A stretch of DNA of 64,000 nucleotides from Winogradskyella undariae (GTDB taxonomy: Bacteria > Bacteroidota > Bacteroidia > Flavobacteriales > Flavobacteriaceae): the NCBI RefSeq assembly GCF_013285155.1, contig NZ_JABTEL010000009.1:1-64000 (forward strand). The letters are read 5' to 3'. Both the position numbers and the translations under genes were made by a program. Under the pieces are notes generated by a model. It worked only from the letters and a program-made list of their open reading frames with translations. It was not told the DNA's origin and searched no databases. Positions 1-8,427 of this stretch are shown in pieces. The stretch's first letter is position 1; each line of letters opens with the position of its first letter.

Positions 1-245
1 ATTAATTAAAAAAGTTATAGGGAGGCACTTCGACTGCGCTCAGTGTGACAAGTAGTAGTAAATAAAATAATAATGTGTATATAAAAGCACTTTAAAATAT
101 TAATTAAAAAAGTTATAGGGAGGCACTTCGACTGCGCTCAGTGTGACAAGTAGTAGTAAATAAAATAATAATGTGCATATAAAAGCACTTTAAAATATTA
201 ATTAAAAAAGTTATAGGGAGGCACTTCGACTGCGCTCAGTGTGAC
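1..245. repeat. 98-bp tandem repeat, about 2.5 copies, upstream of hsdM
   Basis: Copies begin at 1, 99 and 197, giving a period of 98 bp, and the first two differ at almost no positions. Each contains a GC-richer core (CACTTCGACTGCGCTCAGTG and flank) in otherwise very AT-rich DNA. The core resembles REP-like elements dispersed through flavobacterial genomes, and related words (TTCGCTGCGCTCGGGTG) sit inside several cassette recombination sites further right. The array ends about 25 bp before the hsdM start, so it forms that gene's upstream region. The window starts inside it, so the true copy number is unknown. Confidence 0.9.
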
Positions 246-269
246 AAATAAAAGAATTAAAAACAATTA

Positions 270-1769
270 ATGAGCATACAAAACAACATAGACAGAATTA
301 CAGATATCCTTCGTCGTGATGATGGTATTTCGGGAGCGATGCACTACACAGAGCAAATCTCTTGGATTCTGTTTCTTAAGTTTCTTAACGATTACGAAGA
401 TAATAAAGCCGACGAAGCCTTTTTAGAAGGTACAGACTATAATTATGTGCTGCGCAAAGATTTACGCTGGCAACAATGGGCTTGTCCTAAGGATGACGCA
501 GGTAAACTAGATGTTAAACGTGCCTTAACAGGAGACGACTTAATAGACTTCGTTAACAAAACCTTGTTTCCGTATTTACAAGCGTTTAAAGCTACTACTA
601 ACGATCCTAAAACGCTAACCTATAAAATAGGCGCTATTTTCGAGTATTTAGATAACAAAATAGCCAGCGGACACACCTTACGAGAGGTGTTAGATATTAT
701 AGACGCTTTAGATTTTCAGAGTAGTGATGAGTTATTTGAGCTATCTCAAGTCTACGAAAGCTTACTAAAAGGAATGGGAAGTGATGGTGGCAACTCGGGT
801 GAGTTTTACACACCAAGAGCCATTATTAAAGCCATGGTAGAAACTACAGATATTAAAGTGGGTGATACCATTTACGATGGCGCTGTTGGTTCTGGTGGTT
901 TTTTAGTGGAAGCCTATGAGTATTTAACTGGTGGCGATAAAAAAGAAAAGCTCTCTGCCAAGGATTGGGAAACCATACAAAACGACACCTTTTACGGTCA
1001 AGAAAAAACAAGTTTAGGTTATGTTATGGGCATGATGAACATGATTCTGCATGGTATAGAAAGTCCAAACGTATATAAAGGCAACACGCTGATACAAAAC
1101 ATACGCGATTTTCAAGAGAAGGATCGACACAATGTTATTTTGGCCAATCCACCTTTTGGAGGTAAAGAAAAAAGCCAAATACAACAAAACTTCCCTGTAG
1201 AAAGTAACGCCACAGAGATTCTGTTTTTACAGCATTTTATGAAAATGCTAAAACTAGAAGGACGTGCTTCTATTGTGATACCCGAAGGTGTGCTCTTTCA
1301 AACCAACAATGCCTTTACCAAAGTAAAACAAACCTTATTAGAAAACTTTAATGTACATACCATAGTCAGTTTACCATCTGGTGTGTTTTTACCGTATAGT
1401 GGTGTAAAAACTAATATTTTATATTTTGATAGAAAAGGTGCAACGAGTGATATTTGGTATTATGATGTGACACCACCTTATAAACTGACCAAAAATAAAC
1501 CTATTACTTTCGATCATATTGCAGAGTTTGTGCACCTCTTCCATAACTCAAAAGAGCGTAATGCTACTAATGCCAAAACAGGTAAAGCGTGTAATGATTG
1601 GACTGTTAATGTAAAAGACATTAAAGACTACGACCTAAGCGCCAAAAACCCACACAAAGTGGTTGAGGTGATCCACCAAACCCCAAAAGATTTATTAAAG
1701 GCTATTAAGCAAAACGACACCGAAATAAACACATTAATGAACCAAATAGAACAGTTGATTGATGGGTAA
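270..1769 (+). CDS. hsdM: Type I restriction-modification DNA methyltransferase subunit HsdM
   Basis: This is the modification subunit of a type I restriction-modification complex. It transfers a methyl group from S-adenosylmethionine to adenine in the target recognised by HsdS. The 499-aa protein has the N-terminal HsdM helical domain (about residues 5-140), the SAM-binding motif around GAVGSGGFL, and the N6-adenine methylase motif NPPF at residues 293-296. Its length is normal for the family. The ATG at 270 starts right after the 98-bp repeats. The 3' end overlaps hsdS by 11 bp, so the two are translated as one operon. No hsdR follows; it may lie left of the window or be missing. Confidence 0.95.
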   Translation: MSIQNNIDRITDILRRDDGISGAMHYTEQISWILFLKFLNDYEDNKADEAFLEGTDYNYVLRKDLRWQQWACPKDDAGKLDVKRALTGDDLIDFVNKTLFPYLQAFKATTNDPKTLTYKIGAIFEYLDNKIASGHTLREVLDIIDALDFQSSDELFELSQVYESLLKGMGSDGGNSGEFYTPRAIIKAMVETTDIKVGDTIYDGAVGSGGFLVEAYEYLTGGDKKEKLSAKDWETIQNDTFYGQEKTSLGYVMGMMNMILHGIESPNVYKGNTLIQNIRDFQEKDRHNVILANPPFGGKEKSQIQQNFPVESNATEILFLQHFMKMLKLEGRASIVIPEGVLFQTNNAFTKVKQTLLENFNVHTIVSLPSGVFLPYSGVKTNILYFDRKGATSDIWYYDVTPPYKLTKNKPITFDHIAEFVHLFHNSKERNATNAKTGKACNDWTVNVKDIKDYDLSAKNPHKVVEVIHQTPKDLLKAIKQNDTEINTLMNQIEQLIDG

Positions 1770-2946
1770 GTGGGAGGAAGTAAAGTTAGGTGATGGTAAG
1801 GTAACTGAATTAATAATGGGGCAATCACCACCATCAAATACTTATAATAGAGAAAAAATAGGATTACCTTTTTATCAAGGGAAAAAAGAATTTGGAGAAC
1901 TGTATCCTACTGTTGAAAAATGGTGTAGTAAGCCTAATAAAATTGCTGAGTCTGGTGATGTTTTATTATCAGTAAGAGCACCTGTAGGTCCAACAAATTT
2001 AGCTTTTGAAAAATGTTGTATTGGAAGAGGACTGGCTTCAATAAGACCGAATTTAGATTTAATTGAAACAAAATTTCTACTATATTATTTTCAGAATTTT
2101 GAATTAGAAATTTCATCAAAAGGTCAAGGAAGTACATTTAAGGCAATTTCAGGAAAAGAATTAAGAAATCTTCAAATCCCACTTCCACCATTACCAGAAC
2201 AACAACGCATTGTTGCAAAATTAGATGGTTTATTTGCCAAAATAGATAAAGCTATTGGGTTGTTAGAGGCTAATATTTTGCATACGCAGGCTTTGATGGG
2301 TAGTGTTTTGGATGAGGAGTTTGGGAAGTTGGAGAAACTATCAACTAAATATGATAAGTTAAAAAACTTAACAAAAAAGATAGGAAGTGGTTCTACACCA
2401 AGAGGAGGGCAAAGTTCATATAAAGAAAGTGGTATTAGCTTAATTAGAAGTATGAATGTTCATGATTGTTATTTTAAGGTTAAGAACTTGGCTTTTATTG
2501 ATGATATACAAGCCGACAAATTAAAAAATGTTGAAATTCAAGAAAATGATGTTTTGTTAAATATAACAGGTGCATCTGTTGCTAGATGTTGTATTGTTGA
2601 TTCAAACTATTTGCCCGCAAGAGTTAATCAGCATGTCAGTATTATCAGAACAGATGAACGTATTTTACCAGAGTTCATGCTTTACTTTTTAATAAGTCCA
2701 AAAATGAAGTCTAAGCTTTTATATGATTCATCAGGAAATGCAACACGTGAAGCGATTACAAAATCAATGATTGAAGCAATTGATGTGCCAATTATTTCTC
2801 TAGAAATTCAACAAAAATTAATAAATAAAATAAAAGAATCATTTAGATTAAATAATAAAATTATTGAAACCCAAACTCAAAAACTAACTCATTTAAAAGC
2901 TTTAAAGAGCAGTTTGTTAGATCAGGCTTTTAAGGGGGAGTTGTGA
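1759..2946 (+). CDS. hsdS: Type I restriction-modification specificity subunit HsdS
   Basis: This is the DNA-recognition subunit of the type I complex. The 395-aa protein has two target-recognition domains (about residues 5-140 and 195-345), each followed by a helical spacer. The first spacer begins with the family-typical stretch IPLPPLPEQQRIVAKLDGLF; the second ends LKSSLLDQAFKGEL, a normal HsdS C-terminus, so the gene looks intact. It starts inside the end of hsdM, with two adjacent Met codons possible (1759 or 1762). The TRD-coding DNA is more AT-rich than the spacers, as expected when recognition domains are exchanged between alleles. Extra copies of an HsdS-type tail just downstream (3120-3190 and 3750-3860) point to past recombination here. 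Confidence 0.93.
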   Translation: MMGKWEEVKLGDGKVTELIMGQSPPSNTYNREKIGLPFYQGKKEFGELYPTVEKWCSKPNKIAESGDVLLSVRAPVGPTNLAFEKCCIGRGLASIRPNLDLIETKFLLYYFQNFELEISSKGQGSTFKAISGKELRNLQIPLPPLPEQQRIVAKLDGLFAKIDKAIGLLEANILHTQALMGSVLDEEFGKLEKLSTKYDKLKNLTKKIGSGSTPRGGQSSYKESGISLIRSMNVHDCYFKVKNLAFIDDIQADKLKNVEIQENDVLLNITGASVARCCIVDSNYLPARVNQHVSIIRTDERILPEFMLYFLISPKMKSKLLYDSSGNATREAITKSMIEAIDVPIISLEIQQKLINKIKESFRLNNKIIETQTQKLTHLKALKSSLLDQAFKGEL

Positions 2947-2947
2947 A

Positions 2948-3190
2948 ATGTTTAGTCAGTCAATAGTAATTTCAAGTAAAGAAGAATTTTATACTGGGTT
3001 TATGGATACAAATCCTCAGTACAACGATGTAACTGTTGATATAGATGTTATTATTGATTCAAGTACGATTAATTGGAATTTTAAAATAATAGAAAATGTA
3101 GTATTTAATAAACTAGTTAAAGTACAACAAAGCCAAGAACATAGTGGGATGTTGATGCGGTGTTGTTTGCGGGCGGTTTTTGAAGTTTAG
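2948..3190 (+). CDS. Small protein ending in a stray HsdS C-terminal tail
   Basis: An 80-aa ORF beginning one base after the hsdS stop. The first ~58 residues are not recognised. The last ~22 residues (VQQSQEHSGMLMRCCLRAVF) match the final helix of HsdS proteins and are nearly the same as the tail of the fragment at 3708-3908. The underlying DNA is also conserved between the two. The simplest reading is that a foreign gene was joined to the 3' end of a former hsdS by recombination. It may be translated with hsdM-hsdS, but a function is not evident. It could equally be a non-functional relic. Confidence 0.5.
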   Translation: MFSQSIVISSKEEFYTGFMDTNPQYNDVTVDIDVIIDSSTINWNFKIIENVVFNKLVKVQQSQEHSGMLMRCCLRAVFEV

Positions 3191-3210
3191 AATAACATAA
3201 AATTAAATAT

Positions 3211-3702
3211 ATGAAAGAGTCACCTTACCTTAAATATGACAACCGTTTAGCAGATGTTATTGCCGCAATCCAAGTTATGGGTATCTATAAATTTTATAAA
3301 CTTGATTTTAGTCAATGGGCGGATAGAATAAGTGGAGATATAAATGAAACAGCTAAATGGGAAAACGTATTTATTGAGCATCCTGAGTTTTTTAGAATAG
3401 ACCAAACTAAAAAGAAAGTATCTTTAGTTTGGAGACGTAATTATCCAAAGAATTTCGATGTTGATACAAGAAATGAAATTTCAAAATCAGATTTTCTAGC
3501 ACTTTCGGATGAAAAAAAAGCTCGTATTTCAAGAAACCCATTAAAAAATGATGATATAACCATGCTTATAGAATCAGCCATAAGTCTACATTCACGTGCA
3601 TTACAGCTAAAACAAGACAAAAGATGGTGGGTTCCTGTATTGATAGGTGTTATAGCTGGAGTAATATCAACTATAGCTAATATTGTTATGGGTAGCATTT
3701 AA
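3211..3702 (+). CDS. Hypothetical protein with C-terminal membrane anchor, in the R-M locus
   Basis: A 163-aa protein of unrecognised family. The N-terminal ~110 residues are soluble and charged, with a helix-rich beginning that could form a winged-helix-like fold. The C-terminal ~20 residues (VPVLIGVIAGVISTIANIV) form one hydrophobic membrane segment. It follows the HsdS-tailed small ORF by 20 bp and precedes the second HsdS tail by 5 bp, so it is cargo bracketed by two HsdS C-terminal tails. Being inside a restriction-modification locus suggests an accessory or defence role. That is context only; no catalytic motif is visible. Confidence 0.7.
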   Translation: MKESPYLKYDNRLADVIAAIQVMGIYKFYKLDFSQWADRISGDINETAKWENVFIEHPEFFRIDQTKKKVSLVWRRNYPKNFDVDTRNEISKSDFLALSDEKKARISRNPLKNDDITMLIESAISLHSRALQLKQDKRWWVPVLIGVIAGVISTIANIVMGSI

Positions 3703-3707
3703 GCATA

Positions 3708-3908
3708 ATGAAAATTGAGATAAATAAATCAAAACAAAAAGTCATCGTGAAAAAAGTAAATGCTTTAATGGATTTATGTGATAGGTTAGAGCAAGACGTA
3801 CAACAAAGCCAAGAATATAGTGCGGTGTTGATGCGGTGTTGTTTGTGGGAGGTTTTTGAGGGGGAGAAAGAATTAAATAAAAATATAATTATATTAGTTA
3901 AAAAATAA
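3708..3908 (+). pseudogene. Isolated HsdS C-terminal fragment
   Basis: A 66-aa ORF whose middle (residues ~18-52, KVNALMDLCDRLEQ followed by VQQSQEYSAVLMRCCLWEVF) is the classic last spacer helix of HsdS. No target-recognition domain is attached, so it cannot specify DNA. Its tail duplicates that at 3120-3190. The sequence around residues 1-15 and after residue 52 is unrelated low-complexity read-through. I read it as the remnant of a second or exchanged hsdS allele left behind when cargo was inserted. Confidence 0.65.
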
Positions 3909-4300
3909 AAATCTAGTGAGTTAGAGAAGTGCTGAAGAATGCGTTTCAAGGTGTAATTTGTTATGTAAATAACAAAGTATAAGCTTAACATTAAAAGCTG
4001 TTAAGAAGAAGGTATTTTACAAATGCAAGAGATTGTTGGATTAATTTCTAATAAGTCTTGTATTACCTCCAGAACCATCATAAAGATGTCTGGGGATACC
4101 CTAATAGTTCTGTTGAAGTTATTTAATATCATCGGCAACGTTGTTATTATATGCAAATATACAGTAATTATTTATCGCCCAACTTGAATTGGGGCGGTTG
4201 TAGACTTAGGTTTCCAATCGAAAGAGCATGCATTTTTCAGGGGTTTTATAAACCCTAAAAGCAATGCTTCGTAGTTGGCTTCTCTGCTCACTTTTATATA
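3909..4300 (+). ncRNA. Structured non-coding leader upstream of the reverse transcriptase (candidate template RNA)
   Basis: This 392-bp stretch lacks a convincing gene but is rich in stem-loops. One at about 4067-4095 has a CCAGA/TCTGG stem enclosing CATC/GATG. One at about 4176-4196 pairs CGCCCAA with TTGGGGCG. One at about 4224-4270 pairs GCAT/ATGC around an inner AGGGGTTT/AAACCCT hairpin. It ends just before the RT start at 4301. Known DRT2 defence systems carry a structured ncRNA in this position that the RT copies. A forward frame is free of stops from 4127 to 4255 (43 codons). Promoter, ends and template portion cannot be fixed from sequence alone. Confidence 0.5.
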
Positions 4301-5848
4301 ATGGAAAAGAAAAAGAAAGATTGGTTTAAGTTAAAACGGTATCCTCATATTGGTTTTCCGTTAAAATCTAAAGATAGGTATCTTTGGATAGAGGAATATG
4401 TAACCTCTCCAGATGAAATACAAAAACATGCTTTCTTACCCTTTATCCATAAAACTTCTAAAAAAAGAAAATTTAGAAAACAATATTCTGAAGACACAGG
4501 AAAAGTAATTATAGATACAAAAGCACAAAAGGCTTTAAGAGAGCCTGATATTAAAGATAGAGAATTGTATTATGCTTCTCACTTAGATTCTTTAATTTAT
4601 AGTTATTATTCAGAAATTTTGTCTAAAAACTATGAAGATAAAATTAAGGAATATGATTTAGAAGAGGTTGTACTTGCTTATAGGTCTATTCCAATAAAAT
4701 TAGAAAATCCAGAAGGTCCCAATAAATGCAATATTGATTTTGCAAATGATACTTTCAACTATATAAGAAGTTATCCTGATAAAGAGTTTATTGCAGTAGC
4801 TTTGGATATTAAAGGTTTTTTTGATGAGTTAGACCATAAAATTCTGCGAGATGTTTGGTTGCAATTACTACAGACAAAAGAAAATATTTTTAAAAAACTA
4901 CCACCAGATCATTTTAACGTATATAAAAACATTACAAGATTTACTTATGTAGATATTGTTGATTTGTTTAAAGAATTTCAGAATAAAATTTTTATTCAAA
5001 AAAGAGATGCTAGTGGTAAATTATTACCCAAAAAAAGAAGCAAAGTTTCTAAAATTAAATTTCTAAAGAATCAAGATGCTGTTGCGTTTTGTACAAAAAA
5101 AGAGTTTTATAAAAAGAAAAATAAATTAGTTCGTAATACTAAACTAATAACTAAAGGTAAAAATAAAGGTTTACCTAAAAAATTTGGTATTCCACAAGGT
5201 TCTCCAATAAGTTCTGTATTGGCAAATGCTTATCTTTTAAATTTTGATAGAACAATTAATGATTTCATTAAAAAAGAAGGTACTTACAGAAGATATTCAG
5301 ATGATATGGTAGTTGTGTGTCCTTTAAATAAAAAGGATGAAACAATTAACCTTGTAATGTCTGAAATAAAAAAAGTAAAATTAGAAATTCAAGATTCTAA
5401 AACACAAATATTTCATTTTACTAGAAAAAATGGAATTCTTAGTTGCGGTCAACAATTTAAGAACGGAATAAATGAGAATAAAAACCTTATTTATTTAGGT
5501 TTTGAATTTGATGGTGAAATTACTTTAGTTCGTTCAGCTAGTATTTCAGCTTTCTACAGGAAAATGAAAAAAACTGTAAAACGTTCTAAACATTATGCTA
5601 AAAAAGGTAAAAATAAAGGACAGATTTTTAAAGGAAGAATATTAAAAAAATTCTCATACAAAGGAGCAGATAGAAAAAGAAAATGGGAATGGGATGACTT
5701 AATTAAGGGTTTTGTAAAATCTGACAGTTATGATTGGGGTAATTTTTTGTCTTATTCCAATAAAGCAGCAAAAACTATGACAAAAAATAAGATTAAAAAG
5801 CAAACAAAAAAGTCTTGGAATAAACTGGTTAAAGAAATAAAAAAGTAA
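4301..5848 (+). CDS. Reverse transcriptase, probable antiviral DRT2 (UG2)-type
   Basis: A 515-aa reverse transcriptase. Visible motifs: palm motif A with ALDIKGFFDELDH at 167-179 (metal ligand D169), the GIPQGSPISSVLAN motif at 296-309, and the catalytic YSDD at 332-335. The N-terminus (KRYPHIGFPL, then HAFLPFIHKT) resembles what I remember of DRT2 enzymes. Retron hallmarks and group II intron maturase or endonuclease domains are absent, and the C-terminus is a Lys-rich extension. Known DRT2 enzymes make concatemeric cDNA from the adjacent ncRNA after phage infection, creating a toxic repeat gene. The structured leader, lone RT and restriction-modification neighbours fit. The DRT2 label is from memory of the family, so another UG-type defence RT remains possible. 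Confidence 0.75.
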   Translation: MEKKKKDWFKLKRYPHIGFPLKSKDRYLWIEEYVTSPDEIQKHAFLPFIHKTSKKRKFRKQYSEDTGKVIIDTKAQKALREPDIKDRELYYASHLDSLIYSYYSEILSKNYEDKIKEYDLEEVVLAYRSIPIKLENPEGPNKCNIDFANDTFNYIRSYPDKEFIAVALDIKGFFDELDHKILRDVWLQLLQTKENIFKKLPPDHFNVYKNITRFTYVDIVDLFKEFQNKIFIQKRDASGKLLPKKRSKVSKIKFLKNQDAVAFCTKKEFYKKKNKLVRNTKLITKGKNKGLPKKFGIPQGSPISSVLANAYLLNFDRTINDFIKKEGTYRRYSDDMVVVCPLNKKDETINLVMSEIKKVKLEIQDSKTQIFHFTRKNGILSCGQQFKNGINENKNLIYLGFEFDGEITLVRSASISAFYRKMKKTVKRSKHYAKKGKNKGQIFKGRILKKFSYKGADRKRKWEWDDLIKGFVKSDSYDWGNFLSYSNKAAKTMTKNKIKKQTKKSWNKLVKEIKK

Positions 5849-5862
5849 TACAATAAAGCAAA

Positions 5863-6702
5863 ATGATCAAACCACAAACCATACAAATATTCCTCCCAGA
5901 CGGTTCACCAACAAGTATTCGTGAAGCTGAACTCACCAATAGATTGGTAAAAGCGATTCTGTTTCCTAGAAATAAACTGCAAGAAGTAGCCAAACGCGAG
6001 ATGGTACATTTTACAGGTGTTTATTTTTTGTTTGGTAGTACAGAGGATGGCGCAAAACCAATAGTTTATATTGGAGAAGGAGAAGATTGTTTTACACGAA
6101 TACAATCGCACAACCGTAAAAAAGACTTTTGGACACATTGTGTTATCATTACCACCAAAACAGACGAGTACACCAAAACAGATGGTAAGTATTTAGAGCA
6201 TTACTGTTTGGCTAAAGCCAAAGAAATTGGTAGATATGTTACCGATAATGATACGGGTTCTAAAAAGCCCTCTATAAGCGAAAGTAGGGAGTATGATTTG
6301 TTAGATAATTTTGATACTGCTAAAATACTATTAGCAACATTGGGCTATCCCATATTTGAAGAAAAACGTAAAGCAAAAAGTCCTAAAGAATTATTTTATT
6401 GTCAAGGTAAAGAGGCTTCTGCGGTTGGTGAGTTAACGGATGATGGTTTTCTTATTTATAAAGGAGGGAAAAGTAATATAAAAGAAACTAAATCTATTGG
6501 TTCTTGGGTTTCTAGAATACGAAAACAACTTATTGAGGATGCCATTTTAAAAATGGAACATGGTGTTTATGTTTTTCAACAAGATTATGTTTGTAATTCA
6601 CCAAGTGGAGCGGCAGCAGTAGTGCTAGCTAGAGCTGCTAATGGTTGGATAGAGTGGAAAGATAAGGATGGTAAAACCTTAGATGAGTTGAAGCGGAAGT
6701 AA
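5863..6702 (+). CDS. GIY-YIG nuclease-family protein with C-terminal DUF4357-like domain
   Basis: A 279-aa protein with a GIY-YIG nuclease domain at about residues 50-160: GVY at 52-54, YIG at 69-71, a following Arg at 79, and a downstream Glu in the LEHYCLAKAK helix. The C-terminal ~85 residues (GKEASAVGELTDDGFLIYKG onward) look like DUF4357, a small domain often attached to these nucleases in restriction-modification loci. It begins 14 bp after the reverse transcriptase stop, on the same strand, and closes the defence block. Its exact role in such loci is not established. Confidence 0.8.
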   Translation: MIKPQTIQIFLPDGSPTSIREAELTNRLVKAILFPRNKLQEVAKREMVHFTGVYFLFGSTEDGAKPIVYIGEGEDCFTRIQSHNRKKDFWTHCVIITTKTDEYTKTDGKYLEHYCLAKAKEIGRYVTDNDTGSKKPSISESREYDLLDNFDTAKILLATLGYPIFEEKRKAKSPKELFYCQGKEASAVGELTDDGFLIYKGGKSNIKETKSIGSWVSRIRKQLIEDAILKMEHGVYVFQQDYVCNSPSGAAAVVLARAANGWIEWKDKDGKTLDELKRK

Positions 6703-6743
6703 AGTGAGTTTTAAATACCAAATTTGTATTAATTACAATTTTA

Positions 6744-6882
6744 CTTCGGTCAGCATCTTTAAGCGCCTTGCCTAATCTTGCTCACCAGTTGCATGTCCAT
6801 AATTTGGGGTTGTATCAAAAAAATTGATTCTAAAATCTAAGGATTTATGAACAAGTTTAATTGCTTCAGTTTCTGTTATGCT
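6744..6882 (-). pseudogene. Aldo/keto reductase fragment
   Basis: Minus-strand translation gives ITETEAIKLVHKSL, then INFFDTTPNYGHATGEQ and, after a frameshift or in-frame stop, RLGKALKDADR. This is the conserved N-terminal part of aldo/keto reductases (the FDTAPxYG ... LGKAL region). The rest of the enzyme is missing and the frame is broken, so it is a relic. It sits between the GIY-YIG gene and the left end of the cassette array and probably marks the scar of the sequence into which one of these blocks was inserted. Confidence 0.7.
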
Positions 6883-6915
6883 TTTCTAATCCGAGTTTTG
6901 TGCTAGATTGTAATG

Positions 6916-6966
6916 CCCTGTAAATGCTATACTAAAATAGTAATCTGAAAGGAATTTACAGCTTTG
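6916..6966 (-). repeat. Truncated copy of the short ORF-less cassette element
   Basis: Contains the CTGTAAATG...AATTTACAG arms with the inner TACTAAAATAGTA hairpin, but lacks the AATAGCTATT/TAGTAATAATAATT half seen in the other five copies. It marks the distal (left) end of the array. Confidence 0.75.
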
Positions 6967-7079
6967 TTGTGTGGTTATTTGCGTGTTTATAAGCGAGGAT
7001 TTTCAGAAGGAAAATCAGATGCAGGCAAACACGCAATTGCCTTTGAATAAGCACCAAACCGCAATTATTTTTATACGGT
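6967..7079 (-). repeat. attC-like site (L1), distal end of array
   Basis: Imperfect palindrome following the inverse core GTTATGC at 7080. Nested arms GCGTGTTT/AAACACGC enclose an apical hairpin GATTTTC-AGAAG-GAAAATC (6998-7016). The flank CCGCAATTATTTTTATACGGTGTT is shared with the site at 11722-11839. Confidence 0.75.
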
Positions 7080-7080
7080 G

Positions 7081-7698
7081 TTATGCAATGTTTTTATATT
7101 CATTTAATAATTTGTCATAATTTTCTTGAGATATTTTTGATTTAGACATTTTATGTTGAAAAGCACAAATTGTAAATAAAAGAGGTAATTGTGCCTCGTT
7201 ATAATCATTGTTTTTAATAGTATTTCTCCAATTATTAATTCCGAACTTGTCTTTAAGAGTTTGTATTAGTTTTTTTTGGAAATCAAATGATTTGTCATAA
7301 TTAAAATATTCTGGTAATAAGCTCATTCCAATTGCTTTTTGAAATAAATCTCTAACTTCATTTTCTTGCTCAGTTGTTTTTTGAAATACGAAAAAGAAAT
7401 AAATCGAGATAATCAAGCTGATTAAACCTATAAAGAATGAAATTCCAGAGCTGAGAGGAAAAACATTCTCAAATTGTGAACCTACTAATAATATAGTTGC
7501 GATAGCAAAAGTAATCCACGCTAAATAGGTTTTAAAGATACTCTTTATGTTTAATCCTAGTTCTATGTACGACATATCATCAACAACAAATAAACTTTCA
7601 ACAGGGATTAATGGTAGTCCAATAATGATAAACCTAGTAGTAACATACTGTTTTTCATAAGTTTTCATTTTGCCAAGTTTTTTAATTCCAAATACCAT
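7081..7698 (-). CDS. Hypothetical 2-TM membrane protein, cassette gene
   Basis: A 205-aa protein. The N-terminus (MVFGIKKLGK, YVTTRFIIIGLPLIPVESLFVV) matches a short domain common in flavobacterial membrane proteins. It is followed by two membrane segments (about residues 55-75 and 80-105) and a helical cytoplasmic C-terminal domain. It fills cassette 7080-7760, whose ends GTTATGCAAT and ATTGCATAAC are a perfect 10-bp inverted pair. The stop codon lies inside the inverse core. No promoter of its own is evident, as usual for cassette genes. Function unknown. Confidence 0.75.
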   Translation of the reverse strand: MVFGIKKLGKMKTYEKQYVTTRFIIIGLPLIPVESLFVVDDMSYIELGLNIKSIFKTYLAWITFAIATILLVGSQFENVFPLSSGISFFIGLISLIISIYFFFVFQKTTEQENEVRDLFQKAIGMSLLPEYFNYDKSFDFQKKLIQTLKDKFGINNWRNTIKNNDYNEAQLPLLFTICAFQHKMSKSKISQENYDKLLNEYKNIA

Positions 7699-7760
7699 AA
7701 TCTTTAGATTTTTGCTTTAGTTATTTAATGGGTTCTTAATTTCGTCAAATATTGCATAAC

Positions 7761-7836
7761 TAGTAATAATAATTGGAAAATAGCTATTACCCTGTAAATG
7801 CTATACTAAAATAGTAATCTGAAAGCCATTTACAGC
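7761..7836 (-). repeat. Short ORF-less cassette element, copy 2
   Basis: 76-bp element with CTGTAAATG/CATTTACAG arms, a TACTA-AAA-TAGTA hairpin and an AATAGCTATT palindrome. It lies directly between the core of the 7080-7760 cassette and attC L2. Confidence 0.8.
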
Positions 7837-7978
7837 TTTGTTGTGTGGTTTACTTCGTCTGTTCGCTGCGCTCGGGTGTTGCGTGTTTGAGCAACTAATT
7901 TAGTAAATATTTACCGACCAAGAAAGTCTGCGAGGATTTTTGTAAGTAGGCTATAACTAGCAATAAATTATATATGGT
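7837..7978 (-). repeat. attC-like site (L2)
   Basis: Imperfect palindrome with outer arms around GTTGTGTGG and TATATGGTGTT, a CTGTTCGCTGCGCTCGGGTG insertion in one arm, and an apical hairpin AAAGTC-TGCGAG-GATTTTT that is partly G-T paired. Confidence 0.75.
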
Positions 7979-8010
7979 GTTGGCAATAGTTATTTATTCA
8001 AATTCAGTTA

Positions 8011-8427
8011 TTAGGTTGTCATAAACAATATCAATATTAATGTCATAATTCCAAGTATTGTGGTAAATCTTCCCATTTTTTTTGATTTAGTCCAACCTGC
8101 TAAAGAAATCATTGCAATTAAAGATGTGATTCCTAAAAAAAATGAAATAGAACCTAAAACTCGTGGAAGGAATAAATCATTATCGACTACTTTAAATGGA
8201 TATCCAACAGTTGTTTTCATTAATACATTAGTCATTGCAAAAACAGTAATCAAAAAGAAACTTGCAGCTAAAGTTGAAACAACCATAATTGTTTTCGATA
8301 ATTTAGTATTCATATCTGAAACTAATAAATTTGCAATTACAGCAATCGAAAATCCACCAAGTAATGAACTAATTGTAATTGTTTGTTCAGCAAGTTTATT
8401 CCAGTATTCAAAGGTAATTTCTGTCAT
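8011..8427 (-). CDS. Hypothetical 4-TM membrane protein, cassette gene
   Basis: A 138-aa protein with four hydrophobic segments (about residues 15-33, 45-68, 90-110 and 118-136), separated by short loops and no catalytic motif. It is carried in the cassette bounded by 7979 and 8514. Unusually, the two ends of this cassette (GTTGGCAAT and GCAGGTAAC) are not complementary, so it may be a fusion of two older cassettes or have a diverged core. The segment 8428-8505 upstream of the start is non-coding. Function unknown. Confidence 0.75.
   Translation of the reverse strand: MTEITFEYWNKLAEQTITISSLLGGFSIAVIANLLVSDMNTKLSKTIMVVSTLAASFFLITVFAMTNVLMKTTVGYPFKVVDNDLFLPRVLGSISFFLGITSLIAMISLAGWTKSKKMGRFTTILGIMTLILILFMTT

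Noticed and set aside
3909..5848. Retron or group II intron
   Set aside because: The RT lacks the retron VTG-type region and intron maturase and endonuclease parts, and no intron domain V-like hairpin or interrupted gene is seen.
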